Part shown: in pieces, positions 1 through 5,340 of the stretch
Layout: each line of letters opens with the position of its first letter
Position numbering within the stretch: position 1 is the first letter of the stretch
Assembly (NCBI GenBank): GCA_002372735.1
Contig: DFIE01000113.1
Span: 9,404-14,743 of the forward strand
Direction of reading: 5' to 3'
DNA: 5,340 bases
From: Clostridiales bacterium UBA3705
Lineage (GTDB): Bacteria; Bacillota_A; Clostridia; Oscillospirales; Oscillospiraceae
Made by a program: the position numbers and the translations under genes
The notes under the pieces: model-generated
What the model was told of the DNA's origin: nothing
What the model saw: the letters and a program-made list of their open reading frames with translations, nothing else
The model's database searches: none

Positions 1-98
1 TGGAAAAGCAGAAGGAGGGCAAAAAACGGATGCGCACCTTCGGCACGGTGTCCGTCCCCTCCGAGGCCTTTATGGCAGTGCTGAAAATGGATGAGTGA
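1..98 (+). CDS. lepA: Elongation factor 4 (LepA), C-terminal end only
   Basis: This is the 3' end of a gene that begins before the window. Reading from base 3 gives 31 codons to a TGA at 96-98. The peptide begins [10 protein letters not shown] and ends with [22 protein letters not shown] basic stretch followed by a V-x-V-P-x-E-A-F-x-A-V-L tail is the characteristic end of LepA (EF-4), a ribosome-associated GTPase that promotes back-translocation or helps stalled or assembling ribosomes. The C-terminal domain of the family contacts tRNA and the peptidyl-transferase region. The GTPase domains lie outside the window and cannot be checked. Only seven bases separate this stop from the next start. 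A lepA-hemW pairing is common in Firmicutes and supports both calls. Confidence 0.9.
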   Translation, partial: EKQKEGKKRMRTFGTVSVPSEAFMAVLKMDE

Positions 99-105
99 TT
101 GAACT

Positions 106-1287
106 ATGAACGAACTGAAACCCTTAGGCATTTACATCCACATCCCCTTTTGCCGCAGCAAGTGCCAGTACTGTGACTTCTACTCCATCGGCGGCAGCCG
201 GGACAAGCGGCTGGTGGACAACTATATGCAGGCCCTGGCCCTCCACTTTAAAGAGACCGGCGCACGGTGCACCGACTATGTGGTGGACTCGGTTTACTTC
301 GGCGGCGGCACTCCCTCCTTCTTCGGGGCGGACAACCTGCGCCGGATCTTTGCCGAGGTGCAGCACCGCTTCCGGGTGGACAAGGACGCCGAGGTCACCT
401 TTGAGGCCAACCCCGACTCCGTCTCCGAGCCGCTGCTGAAAAAGCTCCGGGGCGAGGGCTTTAACCGGATGTCCCTGGGCGTGCAGAACGACAACGACGA
501 TATGCTGAAAAAGCTGGGCCGGCCCCACAGCTTTGCCCAGGCGGTCCACGCCATGCAGATGGCCCGGGCCTGCGGCTTTGACAACATCAACCTGGACCTG
601 ATGTACGGCCTGCCCAACCAGACCCCCGTGCAGTGGGAGCTGACATTGCGCAACGTGCTGCGCCTGCAGCCGGACCATATGTCCTGCTACGGCTTAAAGG
701 TAGAAGAGAACACCCCCCTGTGGCAGTATAAGGACGCCGCCAACCTGCCCTCTGACGAGGTACAGGCGGAGATGTACCTGCGCACGGTGAAGCTGCTGGC
801 CGAGGCGGGCTTTGCCCAGTATGAGGTCTCCAACTTTGCCCGGCCGGGCTATGAGTGCCGCCACAACCTGAAATACTGGCTGGGGGACGAGTACATCGGC
901 TTCGGCCCCGCGGCCGCCTCTGACTTTGCCGGCAAGCGGTACACCAACCGGCCCGACATCCAGAACTACATCCGGGGCCTGTTAAAGCAGGACGTGCCCA
1001 TCCTGTCTGAGTGCGACACCATCCCGCCCAGGGAGCGGGCCGGGGAGTATGTGATGCTGCGGCTGCGCACCACCCACGGCATCGCCGCCGAGGAGTACGA
1101 GAAAAACTACCTGATGCCCTTCCAGCCCCTGCTGGACGTGATTCTGCCCCTGGCAGAGCGGGGCCTGCTGAAGCAGGAGAAGGACCGCTGGGTCCTCACC
1201 CCCACGGGGTTTTTGGTCTCCAACCAGATCATCCTGCGGCTGCAGGAGGCCCAGGAGGCCAGCGAGCCCCTGGCAAAGAAGCGGTAA
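106..1287 (+). CDS. hemW: Radical SAM protein HemW (heme chaperone; formerly annotated as oxygen-independent coproporphyrinogen III oxidase-like)
   Basis: The protein is 393 aa, a normal length for HemW, and cytosolic. The radical-SAM cluster motif is C16-x3-C20-x2-C23 in IPFCRSKCQYCDF. The residue two after the last Cys is Phe25. True HemN (coproporphyrinogen dehydrogenase) has a fourth Cys there, so this is the HemW branch, which binds heme and is thought to deliver it to target proteins. Other family marks are GGGTPS (66-71), EANPDS (100-105), GVQ (125-127), NLDLMYGLP (162-170), YEVSNFARPGYECRHN (239-254) and a C-terminal HemN-type domain from about residue 310. Two usually conserved spots differ: GVQND instead of GVQSF or similar, and GPAAAS (267-272) where a G-A-H-S is common. 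ATG 106 is the only start, because an in-frame TGA lies at 100-102. No strong Shine-Dalgarno precedes it, so translation is probably coupled to lepA. Confidence 0.93.
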   Translation: MNELKPLGIYIHIPFCRSKCQYCDFYSIGGSRDKRLVDNYMQALALHFKETGARCTDYVVDSVYFGGGTPSFFGADNLRRIFAEVQHRFRVDKDAEVTFEANPDSVSEPLLKKLRGEGFNRMSLGVQNDNDDMLKKLGRPHSFAQAVHAMQMARACGFDNINLDLMYGLPNQTPVQWELTLRNVLRLQPDHMSCYGLKVEENTPLWQYKDAANLPSDEVQAEMYLRTVKLLAEAGFAQYEVSNFARPGYECRHNLKYWLGDEYIGFGPAAASDFAGKRYTNRPDIQNYIRGLLKQDVPILSECDTIPPRERAGEYVMLRLRTTHGIAAEEYEKNYLMPFQPLLDVILPLAERGLLKQEKDRWVLTPTGFLVSNQIILRLQEAQEASEPLAKKR

Positions 1288-1322
1288 CGCCTCTTTGACC
1301 CCACAAAAACCGAAGTGATCCT

Positions 1323-3227
1323 ATGAAGCGCAATCATTCCAAGTCCGGCGGCCCCCAGGGGCTGCTGGCCCGGCGTCTGCCCCGGCAGGGGCGGGCAGGC
1401 TTCCTGCTGTGGCAGGGGGGCCTGCTGCTGGCCGCCTGCGCCGTGCTGACCCTGTGCTGCCTGTGGCTGTCCTGCGCGGACTACGGCAGCGCAGTGTTTT
1501 GGGGCTTTTTTGAGGCCCCGCTGATCCCGGCGGTGAACCTGCTGGTCTGCCTGGCCCTGTGCCTGGTGCTCTTTGCCCTGACGGGCCGGCTGTGGCTGGG
1601 CTACGGGCTGACCGCCCTGGTCTGCCTGGGCGTGGCCATCGGCAACTACTACCTGATCCTGATCCGCACCGACCCCCTGCAGTTCCAGGATCTGCTCTGC
1701 CTGCGGGAGGCCCTGAACATCACCCAGACCCAGCACTATGAGCTGCAGCTCTCCGCCCCGGTGCTTGGGGGGCCTGCGGCGGCCCTGGTGTGCACGGTGC
1801 TGCTGGGGCTGCTCAGCCGGTGGCGTCCGGCCCTGGGCATGCCCAGGCTGACCGCCCTGCTGGCCGCCCTGGGGGCCGCCCTGGGGCTGGGGCTGTGGGT
1901 GCAGAGCCCGGCGCTGTTCCAGGCCACCAAGCACTACGACCACATCGACACCTGGTCCAGCACCCAGATTTACGTCTCCCGGGGGGTGCTGTACTCCTTC
2001 ACCCGGTCGGCCCTGGTGGGCACCGCCGCCAAGCCCCGGGACTACTCCGCCAAGGAGGCGGAGGCCGACCTGGCGCAGTTTGCCCAGGCCGACATCCCCC
2101 AGGACCGGAAGGTGGACGTCATCGTCATCATGCGGGAGAGCTACAACGACCTGTCCAGGCTCAGCAGCACCCCCGGGGCGGTGGACTGGTCCTGCTACGA
2201 CCCCTACCACGCCCTGGCAGCGGAGAGTCTGACCGGGGAGCTGGTCACCAACGGCTTTGGCGGCAACACCAAAAACGCCGAGCGCTGCTTCCTCACCGGG
2301 GACTACGCCCTGCAGGAGTGGCGCAAGCCCACCAACTCCTATCTCTGGTATCTCAAGGGCCAGGGCTACCGGCTGGAGGGGGCCCACCCCTTCAACGGCT
2401 GGTTCTATAACCGTAAGAATGTCAACCGCTACCTGGGCTTTGACGACTACCTGTTCCGGGAGGAGTACTTTGACGACCTGGTGGGCCCCGACACCGTGGC
2501 CGAGGACGAGGTGCTCTACGACAAGCTGCTGCAGATGTATGAGGCCCATGAGGACGGCCCCTACTTCCAGTTCAGCGTCACCTATCAGGGCCACGGGCCC
2601 TACAGCTACCGGCGCAACAACTACCCCTGGCGCTTTGTGCTCCAGGACGCCGACACCGCCGACGGCTATGCCCTGAACAACTACCTGGGCTGCGTGTACG
2701 CCCGGGACCTGGCCCTGACCGGGCTGGTGGACCGGCTGCGCCAGTCCCCCCGGCCGGTGGTGCTGCTCACCTTCGGCGACCACAACCCCACCCTGGGGGC
2801 CGACATCAACAACTACACCACCGCCGCCTACACCCACTACGGCATCAACATGGACCTGTCCACCCAGGAGGGCTTCCTGGATTACTACGCCACCGAGTAC
2901 CTGATCTGGGCCAACGACGCCGCCAGGCAGACCCTGGGCCTGGACCTGGCGGGGCAGACCGGACCCACCATCTCCCCCTGCTTTTTGATGAACGTCCTGT
3001 TCGACACCCTGGGCTGGGGCGAGGGGCCGGCCTATCTGCAGGCCATGGACCAGATCCGGCAGGAGCTCCCGGTGGTGTCCACCAACGGCAGGGTCATGGC
3101 GAAGGGCCAGCTGGTCACCTCCGTCTCCGGCCCGGCCCAGAGCGCCTATCACCGGCTGCAGCAGCTCAACTATTATTGGCAAACCCGCTTCCTCTACGGG
3201 GAGCTGGTTCAGGAAGAGACAAACTGA
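1323..3227 (+). CDS. LTA synthase-like membrane phosphoglycerol transferase (sulfatase/alkaline phosphatase fold)
   Basis: The protein is 634 aa, close to LtaS length. A basic N-terminus (residues 1-25) is followed by about five hydrophobic helices, near 27-50, 60-86, 91-114, 146-165 and 176-194. An outer catalytic domain runs from about 240 to 560. Family residues are visible: Glu272 in VIVIMRES, Thr316 in GFGGNTKNAE as the likely nucleophile, His355 and Arg364 in GAHPFNGWFYNR, His424 in TYQGHGPY, and Asp486-His487 in TFGDHN. These match S. aureus LtaS E255, T300, H347, R356, H416 and D475/H476 (numbering from memory); the H-to-R spacing of nine is identical. The likely reaction is transfer of glycerol-phosphate from phosphatidylglycerol onto lipoteichoic acid or another envelope polymer. 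The acceptor is not knowable here, so no ltaS symbol is given. No clear signal-peptidase site was seen after helix 5. ATG 1323 is the first start after an in-frame TGA at 1296, and its ribosome site is weak. Confidence 0.85.
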   Translation: MKRNHSKSGGPQGLLARRLPRQGRAGFLLWQGGLLLAACAVLTLCCLWLSCADYGSAVFWGFFEAPLIPAVNLLVCLALCLVLFALTGRLWLGYGLTALVCLGVAIGNYYLILIRTDPLQFQDLLCLREALNITQTQHYELQLSAPVLGGPAAALVCTVLLGLLSRWRPALGMPRLTALLAALGAALGLGLWVQSPALFQATKHYDHIDTWSSTQIYVSRGVLYSFTRSALVGTAAKPRDYSAKEAEADLAQFAQADIPQDRKVDVIVIMRESYNDLSRLSSTPGAVDWSCYDPYHALAAESLTGELVTNGFGGNTKNAERCFLTGDYALQEWRKPTNSYLWYLKGQGYRLEGAHPFNGWFYNRKNVNRYLGFDDYLFREEYFDDLVGPDTVAEDEVLYDKLLQMYEAHEDGPYFQFSVTYQGHGPYSYRRNNYPWRFVLQDADTADGYALNNYLGCVYARDLALTGLVDRLRQSPRPVVLLTFGDHNPTLGADINNYTTAAYTHYGINMDLSTQEGFLDYYATEYLIWANDAARQTLGLDLAGQTGPTISPCFLMNVLFDTLGWGEGPAYLQAMDQIRQELPVVSTNGRVMAKGQLVTSVSGPAQSAYHRLQQLNYYWQTRFLYGELVQEETN

Positions 3228-3237
3228 ATTTTACATA

Positions 3238-3246
3238 AAGGAAGGA
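3238..3246 (+). promoter_or_regulatory. Strong ribosome binding site of transketolase N subunit
   Basis: AAGGAAGGA lies four bases before ATG 3251, within the 23-base gap after the membrane protein gene. It contrasts with the weak sites of hemW and the LTA-synthase-like gene and implies that the transketolase genes are translated more strongly from a shared message. It also fixes the start. Confidence 0.75.
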
Positions 3247-3250
3247 TACT

Positions 3251-4096
3251 ATGGAAAAACTGTTTGGCAAAGACCTTGCGCTGAAGGCATACAAGGCTCG
3301 TCTTCTGGCGGTGGAGGCAGTCCATCGGGCTTCCTCCGGACATCCCGGCGGCTCTTTGTCCTGCATGGACGCCCTGACCACCCTGTATTTCAACGAGATG
3401 CGGGTGGACCCGGCCAACCCCAAGTGGGAGGACCGTGACCGCTTTGTCCTGTCCAAGGGACACTGCGCCCCCGCCCTCTACGCGGTACTGGCCCTGCGGG
3501 GCTTCTTCCCCGTGGAGGATCTGCAGCTGCTGCGGTCCATCAAGAGCCACCTGTCCGGCCACCCGGACATGAAGCACGTCCCCGGCGTGGATATGTCCAC
3601 CGGCTCTTTGGGACAGGGTCTCTCCGCCGCCGTGGGCATGGCCCTGGCCGCCAAGCTGGAGGGCAAGGACTACCGCACCTACGCCATCTGCGGCGACGGT
3701 GAGATTGCCGAGGGCCAGATCTGGGAGGCCTTTATGTCCGCCGCCAAGTGGAAGCTGGACAATCTGTGCGCCTTTATCGACGTCAACGGCCTGCAGATCG
3801 ACGGCGCCACCAAGGACGTGATGCCCTCTGAGCCCCTGGACAAGAAGCTGGAGGCCTTTAACTGGCACGTCATCAAGATCGACGGCCACGACTATGACCA
3901 GATCCTGAAGGCCCTGGCCGAGGCCCGTGAGACCAAGGGGATGCCCACCGCCATCCTGATGGCCACCGTGAAGGGCAAGGGCGTGTCCTACATGGAAAAC
4001 AACGCCGGCTGGCACGGCAAGGCCCCCAATGCCGAGGAATTCGCCATTGCCAAGGCTGAGCTGGAAGCCAAGATCAAAGAATTGGAGGAGAACTGA
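3251..4096 (+). CDS. Transketolase, N-terminal (TPP pyrophosphate-binding) subunit
   Basis: At 281 aa this is the usual size of the N half of a split transketolase. With its partner it moves two-carbon ketol units between sugar phosphates in the non-oxidative pentose phosphate pathway, using thiamine diphosphate and Mg2+ in the cytosol. The TPP motif starts at GDGE (148-151), and the closing Asn is Asn179 in FIDVNG. Active-site histidines are in place: His31 in SGHPGGS, His71 in SKGHCAP, His104 in SGHPDMKHVPG and His255 in AGWHGKAP. They correspond to yeast His30, His69, His103 and His263 (numbering from memory). GSLGQGLS (118-125) is also typical. The protein stops before the pyrimidine-binding domain, which the next gene supplies. 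Split transketolases are common in clostridia, archaea and actinobacteria, so this is normal architecture and not a frameshift. A 1-deoxyxylulose-5-phosphate synthase would be longer and unsplit. Confidence 0.95.
   Translation: MEKLFGKDLALKAYKARLLAVEAVHRASSGHPGGSLSCMDALTTLYFNEMRVDPANPKWEDRDRFVLSKGHCAPALYAVLALRGFFPVEDLQLLRSIKSHLSGHPDMKHVPGVDMSTGSLGQGLSAAVGMALAAKLEGKDYRTYAICGDGEIAEGQIWEAFMSAAKWKLDNLCAFIDVNGLQIDGATKDVMPSEPLDKKLEAFNWHVIKIDGHDYDQILKALAEARETKGMPTAILMATVKGKGVSYMENNAGWHGKAPNAEEFAIAKAELEAKIKELEEN
4084..4090 (+). promoter_or_regulatory. Ribosome binding site that sets the transketolase C subunit start
   Basis: GGAGGAG sits inside the last codons of the N subunit gene, seven bases before ATG 4098. 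The open frame extends upstream to an ATG at 4029, but that would overlap the N subunit by 68 bases and add 23 arginine-rich, non-family residues. The Shine-Dalgarno and the family start MAGKIATR both favour 4098. Confidence 0.85.
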
Positions 4097-4097
4097 A

Positions 4098-5045
4098 ATG
4101 GCAGGTAAAATCGCAACCCGCGCCGCCTACGGCAAGGCCCTGGTAGAGCTGGCAGAGAAATACCCCAAGCTGGTGGTTCTGGATGCCGACCTGTCCAAGG
4201 CCACCATGACCAAGGACTTCGCCGCGGCCTACCCCGACCGCTTCTTTGACTGCGGCATCGCTGAGAACAACATGACCGGCATCGCCGCCGGCATGGCCAC
4301 CTGTGGGCTCAAGCCCTTCAGCAACACCTTCGCCATCTTTGCCGCGGGCCGCTCCTACGAGCAGGTGCGCAACTCCGTGGGCTACCCCCACCTGAACGTG
4401 ACCATCGTGGGCTCCCACGGCGGCATCTCTGTGGGCGAGGACGGCGCCACCCACCAGTGCACCGAGGACCTGGCCCTGATGCGGCAGATCCCCGGCATGA
4501 CCGTGCTGTGCCCCTGCGACGGCAACGAAATGCGCCTGGCCGTGGAGGCCCTGCTGAACTACGAGGGCCCCGCCTACCTGCGTCTGGCCCGGTCCGCCAC
4601 CGAGATCTTCACCGACGAGGTGGAGGGCTATCGGTTTGAGCTGGGCAAGGGCTGCACCCTGGCCGACGGCAAGGACGTCACCATCATCGCCACCGGCATC
4701 ATGGTGGGCATGGCCCTGAAGGCCCGGGAGATCCTGGCCGCCGAGGGCATCTCCGCCCGGGTGATCGATATGCACACCATCAAGCCCCTGGACGAGGAGC
4801 TGGTGCTGAAGGCCGCCCGGGAGACCGGCGCCATCGTCACCTCTGAAGAGGCCTCCGTCCTGGGCGGCCTGGGCGGCGCTGTGGCAGAGCTCCTGGCCGA
4901 GAACTGCCCCGTGCCCGTGGTGCGCCACGGCGTGAACGACACCTTCGGCCGCAGCGGCACCGCCGCCGCCGTGCTGGAGTACTACGGCCTGACCCCCGAG
5001 GTCCTGGCCGAGAAGGCCCGCAAGGCTGTTTCCATGAAGAAATAA
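4098..5045 (+). CDS. Transketolase, C-terminal subunit
   Basis: The protein is 315 aa from ATG 4098, the usual length for the C half. It supplies the TPP pyrimidine-binding domain (about 1-175) and the transketolase C-terminal domain (about 190-310). The catalytic Glu56 is in DCGIAENN; in this family it activates the TPP aminopyrimidine. Phe78 and Phe81 in FAIF fit the aromatic pocket. Asp115 and His119 in GEDGATHQ match yeast Asp477 and His481 (numbering from memory, same spacing of four). DMHTIKPLD (224-232) is a usual mark of the C-terminal domain. The gene starts one base after the stop of the N subunit, so the two should be co-translated in about equal amounts and assemble into an active heterotetramer-like enzyme. 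No missing key residue or break is seen. A strong terminator follows 15 bases after the stop. Confidence 0.95.
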   Translation: MAGKIATRAAYGKALVELAEKYPKLVVLDADLSKATMTKDFAAAYPDRFFDCGIAENNMTGIAAGMATCGLKPFSNTFAIFAAGRSYEQVRNSVGYPHLNVTIVGSHGGISVGEDGATHQCTEDLALMRQIPGMTVLCPCDGNEMRLAVEALLNYEGPAYLRLARSATEIFTDEVEGYRFELGKGCTLADGKDVTIIATGIMVGMALKAREILAAEGISARVIDMHTIKPLDEELVLKAARETGAIVTSEEASVLGGLGGAVAELLAENCPVPVVRHGVNDTFGRSGTAAAVLEYYGLTPEVLAEKARKAVSMKK

Positions 5046-5060
5046 GCCCTGCCAGGCAAG

Positions 5061-5093
5061 AAAACAGAGGCTCCTGTGAGCCTCTGTTTTTTT
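5061..5093 (+). terminator. Rho-independent terminator after the transketolase genes
   Basis: ACAGAGGCTC (5064-5073) pairs perfectly with GAGCCTCTGT (5078-5087) around a CTGT loop. Three more A:T pairs extend the stem, and the 3' side ends in a run of seven T (5087-5093). It ends the + strand transcript of this gene run. The A-rich stretch on the left side (5058-5064) gives TTTTCTT on the other strand, so weaker two-way termination is possible. Confidence 0.95.
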
Positions 5094-5104
5094 GCTGCCC
5101 CGAA

Positions 5105-5167
5105 ATGGAGTTCATACGCTTCTCCAATACGATGTATTGTGTAAAGGATAAAGAACACTTTCAGTAA
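5105..5167 (+). pseudogene. Possible remnant of a VOC/glyoxalase-type gene (first 20 codons only)
   Basis: ATG 5105 opens a 20-codon frame that ends at TAA 5165-5167. The peptide reads FSNTMYCVKDKEHF near its centre. Many small VOC (glyoxalase/bleomycin-resistance) proteins begin with a strand of the N-T-M-x-x-V-K-D-x-E type followed by S-x-x-F-Y. The resemblance covers only about ten residues. There is no Shine-Dalgarno, and the start lies 12 bases after the terminator. None of the + frames after the stop continues the family. It could be a decayed gene or simple chance. Confidence 0.2.
5125..5139. repeat. Short inverted repeat, possible operator
   Basis: CAATAC (5125-5130) and GTATTG (5134-5139) are perfect inverted copies around GAT. 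The core TACGATGTA resembles operators bound by BlaI/MecI-type winged-helix repressors (TACA-n-n-TGTA style), but it is not an exact match. A weak promoter-like pair overlaps it: TTCATA at 5111-5116 and TATTGT at 5135-5140, spaced 18 bases apart. The symmetry is visible in the sequence; the regulatory role is a guess. Confidence 0.3.
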
Positions 5168-5240
5168 ACACTCTCGGAGAAGCCTGCCGTAACAGAAAGG
5201 GAACAACAGAAGTAAAGACTTGCCGGTACGAAGGAGAATC

Positions 5241-5262
5241 GTTAAGGAGCCCACTCCTTAAC
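5241..5262. repeat. Perfect 9-bp hairpin containing an SD-like arm
   Basis: GTTAAGGAG (5241-5249) pairs with CTCCTTAAC (5254-5262) around a CCCA loop. No T-run follows on either strand, so it is not a standard terminator. The left arm contains AAGGAG and the right arm contains CTCCTT. A second AAGGAG lies upstream at 5231-5236 and could compete for the same right arm. Confidence 0.7.
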
Positions 5263-5281
5263 CCGTTTGAATGAGGGCAGA

Positions 5282-5298
5282 GCAGCCCGGTGGGCTGC
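5282..5298. repeat. Perfect 7-bp GC-rich hairpin
   Basis: GCAGCCC (5282-5288) pairs with GGGCTGC (5292-5298) around a GGT loop. An A/T-rich linker GAAATTTTAT follows and leads straight into the next hairpin. The T-run in this linker is only four bases long, so a terminator role on the + strand is possible but weak. Confidence 0.7.
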
Positions 5299-5309
5299 GA
5301 AATTTTATC

Positions 5310-5340
5310 GCCAGTTGCGCAGCTCTGCTGCGGAACTGGC
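5310..5340. repeat. Near-perfect 13-bp hairpin at the window edge
   Basis: GCCAGTTGCGCAG (5310-5322) pairs with CTGCGGAACTGGC (5328-5340) around a CTCTG loop, with one G-G mismatch. The stem reaches the last base of the window and may continue. With the two hairpins just before it, it forms a cluster that resembles an intergenic repeat element of the REP/MITE kind, or part of a structured RNA. Confidence 0.7.

Larger units (their letters stand above)
5094..5340. other. Intergenic stretch with no convincing complete gene
   Basis: Base composition changes here: 5100-5240 is clearly richer in A and T than the genes before it. No rRNA, tRNA or CRISPR signal was seen. The contents are a 20-codon open frame starting at 5105, a 6-bp inverted repeat at 5125-5139, and three hairpins packed into 5241-5340. 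A frame opening at ATG 5271 runs off the window, but it lies entirely over hairpins and has no ribosome site at a useful distance. The next real gene lies beyond the window. Confidence 0.6.

Noticed and set aside
1107..3182. A 691-codon open frame on the - strand opposite hemW and the LTA-synthase-like gene
   Set aside because: Its product is a low-complexity Gly/Gln/Val/His-rich sequence with no family motifs. This is what the reverse of a GC-rich, third-position-biased gene gives. The + strand gene carries clear catalytic motifs.
3176..3237. A possible promoter before transketolase N (TTGGCA at 3176, TACATA at 3232)
   Set aside because: TTGGCA has no -10 box at 16-18 bases, and TACATA has no matching -35. 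The gap to the upstream gene is only 23 bases, so read-through is the simpler view.
3209..4015. A 268-codon open frame on the - strand opposite transketolase N
   Set aside because: It is an antisense shadow of a gene with all its TPP and active-site residues.
4029..4097. Upstream extension of transketolase C to ATG 4029
   Set aside because: The 23 extra residues are the out-of-frame reading of the N subunit end, and the strong Shine-Dalgarno at 4084-4090 selects ATG 4098.
4074..4928. A 284-codon open frame on the - strand opposite transketolase C
   Set aside because: It has the same Gly/His/Val/Gln-rich antisense composition and no motifs, and lies fully over a well-supported gene.
3251..5045. 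Transketolase broken in two by a frameshift
   Set aside because: Each half has its own start, stop and strong ribosome site, and both have normal lengths for the known split form.
4982..5254. A 90-codon - strand frame with a GTG start and a hydrophobic beginning
   Set aside because: It runs through the terminator hairpin and into the end of transketolase C, has no Shine-Dalgarno close to the start, and shows no recognisable family.
5271..5340. An open frame from ATG 5271 running off the window
   Set aside because: All codons lie over the palindromes at 5282-5340, no ribosome site is at a proper distance (the nearest AAGGAG ends 21 bases upstream inside a stem), and the peptide has no visible motif. 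Downstream sequence would be needed to revive it.

Overview
The window reads as an ordinary stretch of chromosome from a high-GC anaerobic Firmicute. The best guess is a gut clostridium of the Oscillospiraceae type (relatives of Flavonifractor, Oscillibacter or Faecalibacterium). That guess rests on GC-rich third codon positions, a lepA-hemW pair, a split two-subunit transketolase and a clostridial-style LTA-synthase-like protein. It is an inference from gene content and style, not from a database match.

Layout, all genes on the + strand. Positions 1-98 are the last codons of lepA (elongation factor 4). Seven bases later hemW (106-1287) encodes a radical-SAM protein of the HemW type. After 35 bases comes a five-helix membrane protein with an extracellular sulfatase/LTA-synthase-type domain (1323-3227). 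After a 23-base gap with a good ribosome binding site come the two transketolase halves, the TPP-binding N-terminal subunit (3251-4096) and the C-terminal subunit (4098-5045). These two are one base apart and each has a strong Shine-Dalgarno. A textbook rho-independent terminator (5061-5093) closes the run. Spacing suggests one co-directional transcript, and no convincing internal promoter was seen.

The genes do not form one pathway: translation factor, heme-chaperone/radical-SAM protein, envelope glycopolymer enzyme, pentose-phosphate enzyme. They look like housekeeping genes strung together. Only the two transketolase subunits clearly work as a complex.

The last ~250 bases (5094-5340) are lower in GC at first and hold no convincing full gene. 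They contain a 20-codon open frame that resembles the start of a VOC/glyoxalase-type protein, a small inverted repeat that could be an operator, and three tightly packed hairpins at 5241-5340. The hairpin cluster is the least explained part of the window and may be the edge of a repeat element or a structured RNA cut by the window end. I do not see a new defence, mobile or biosynthetic system here.
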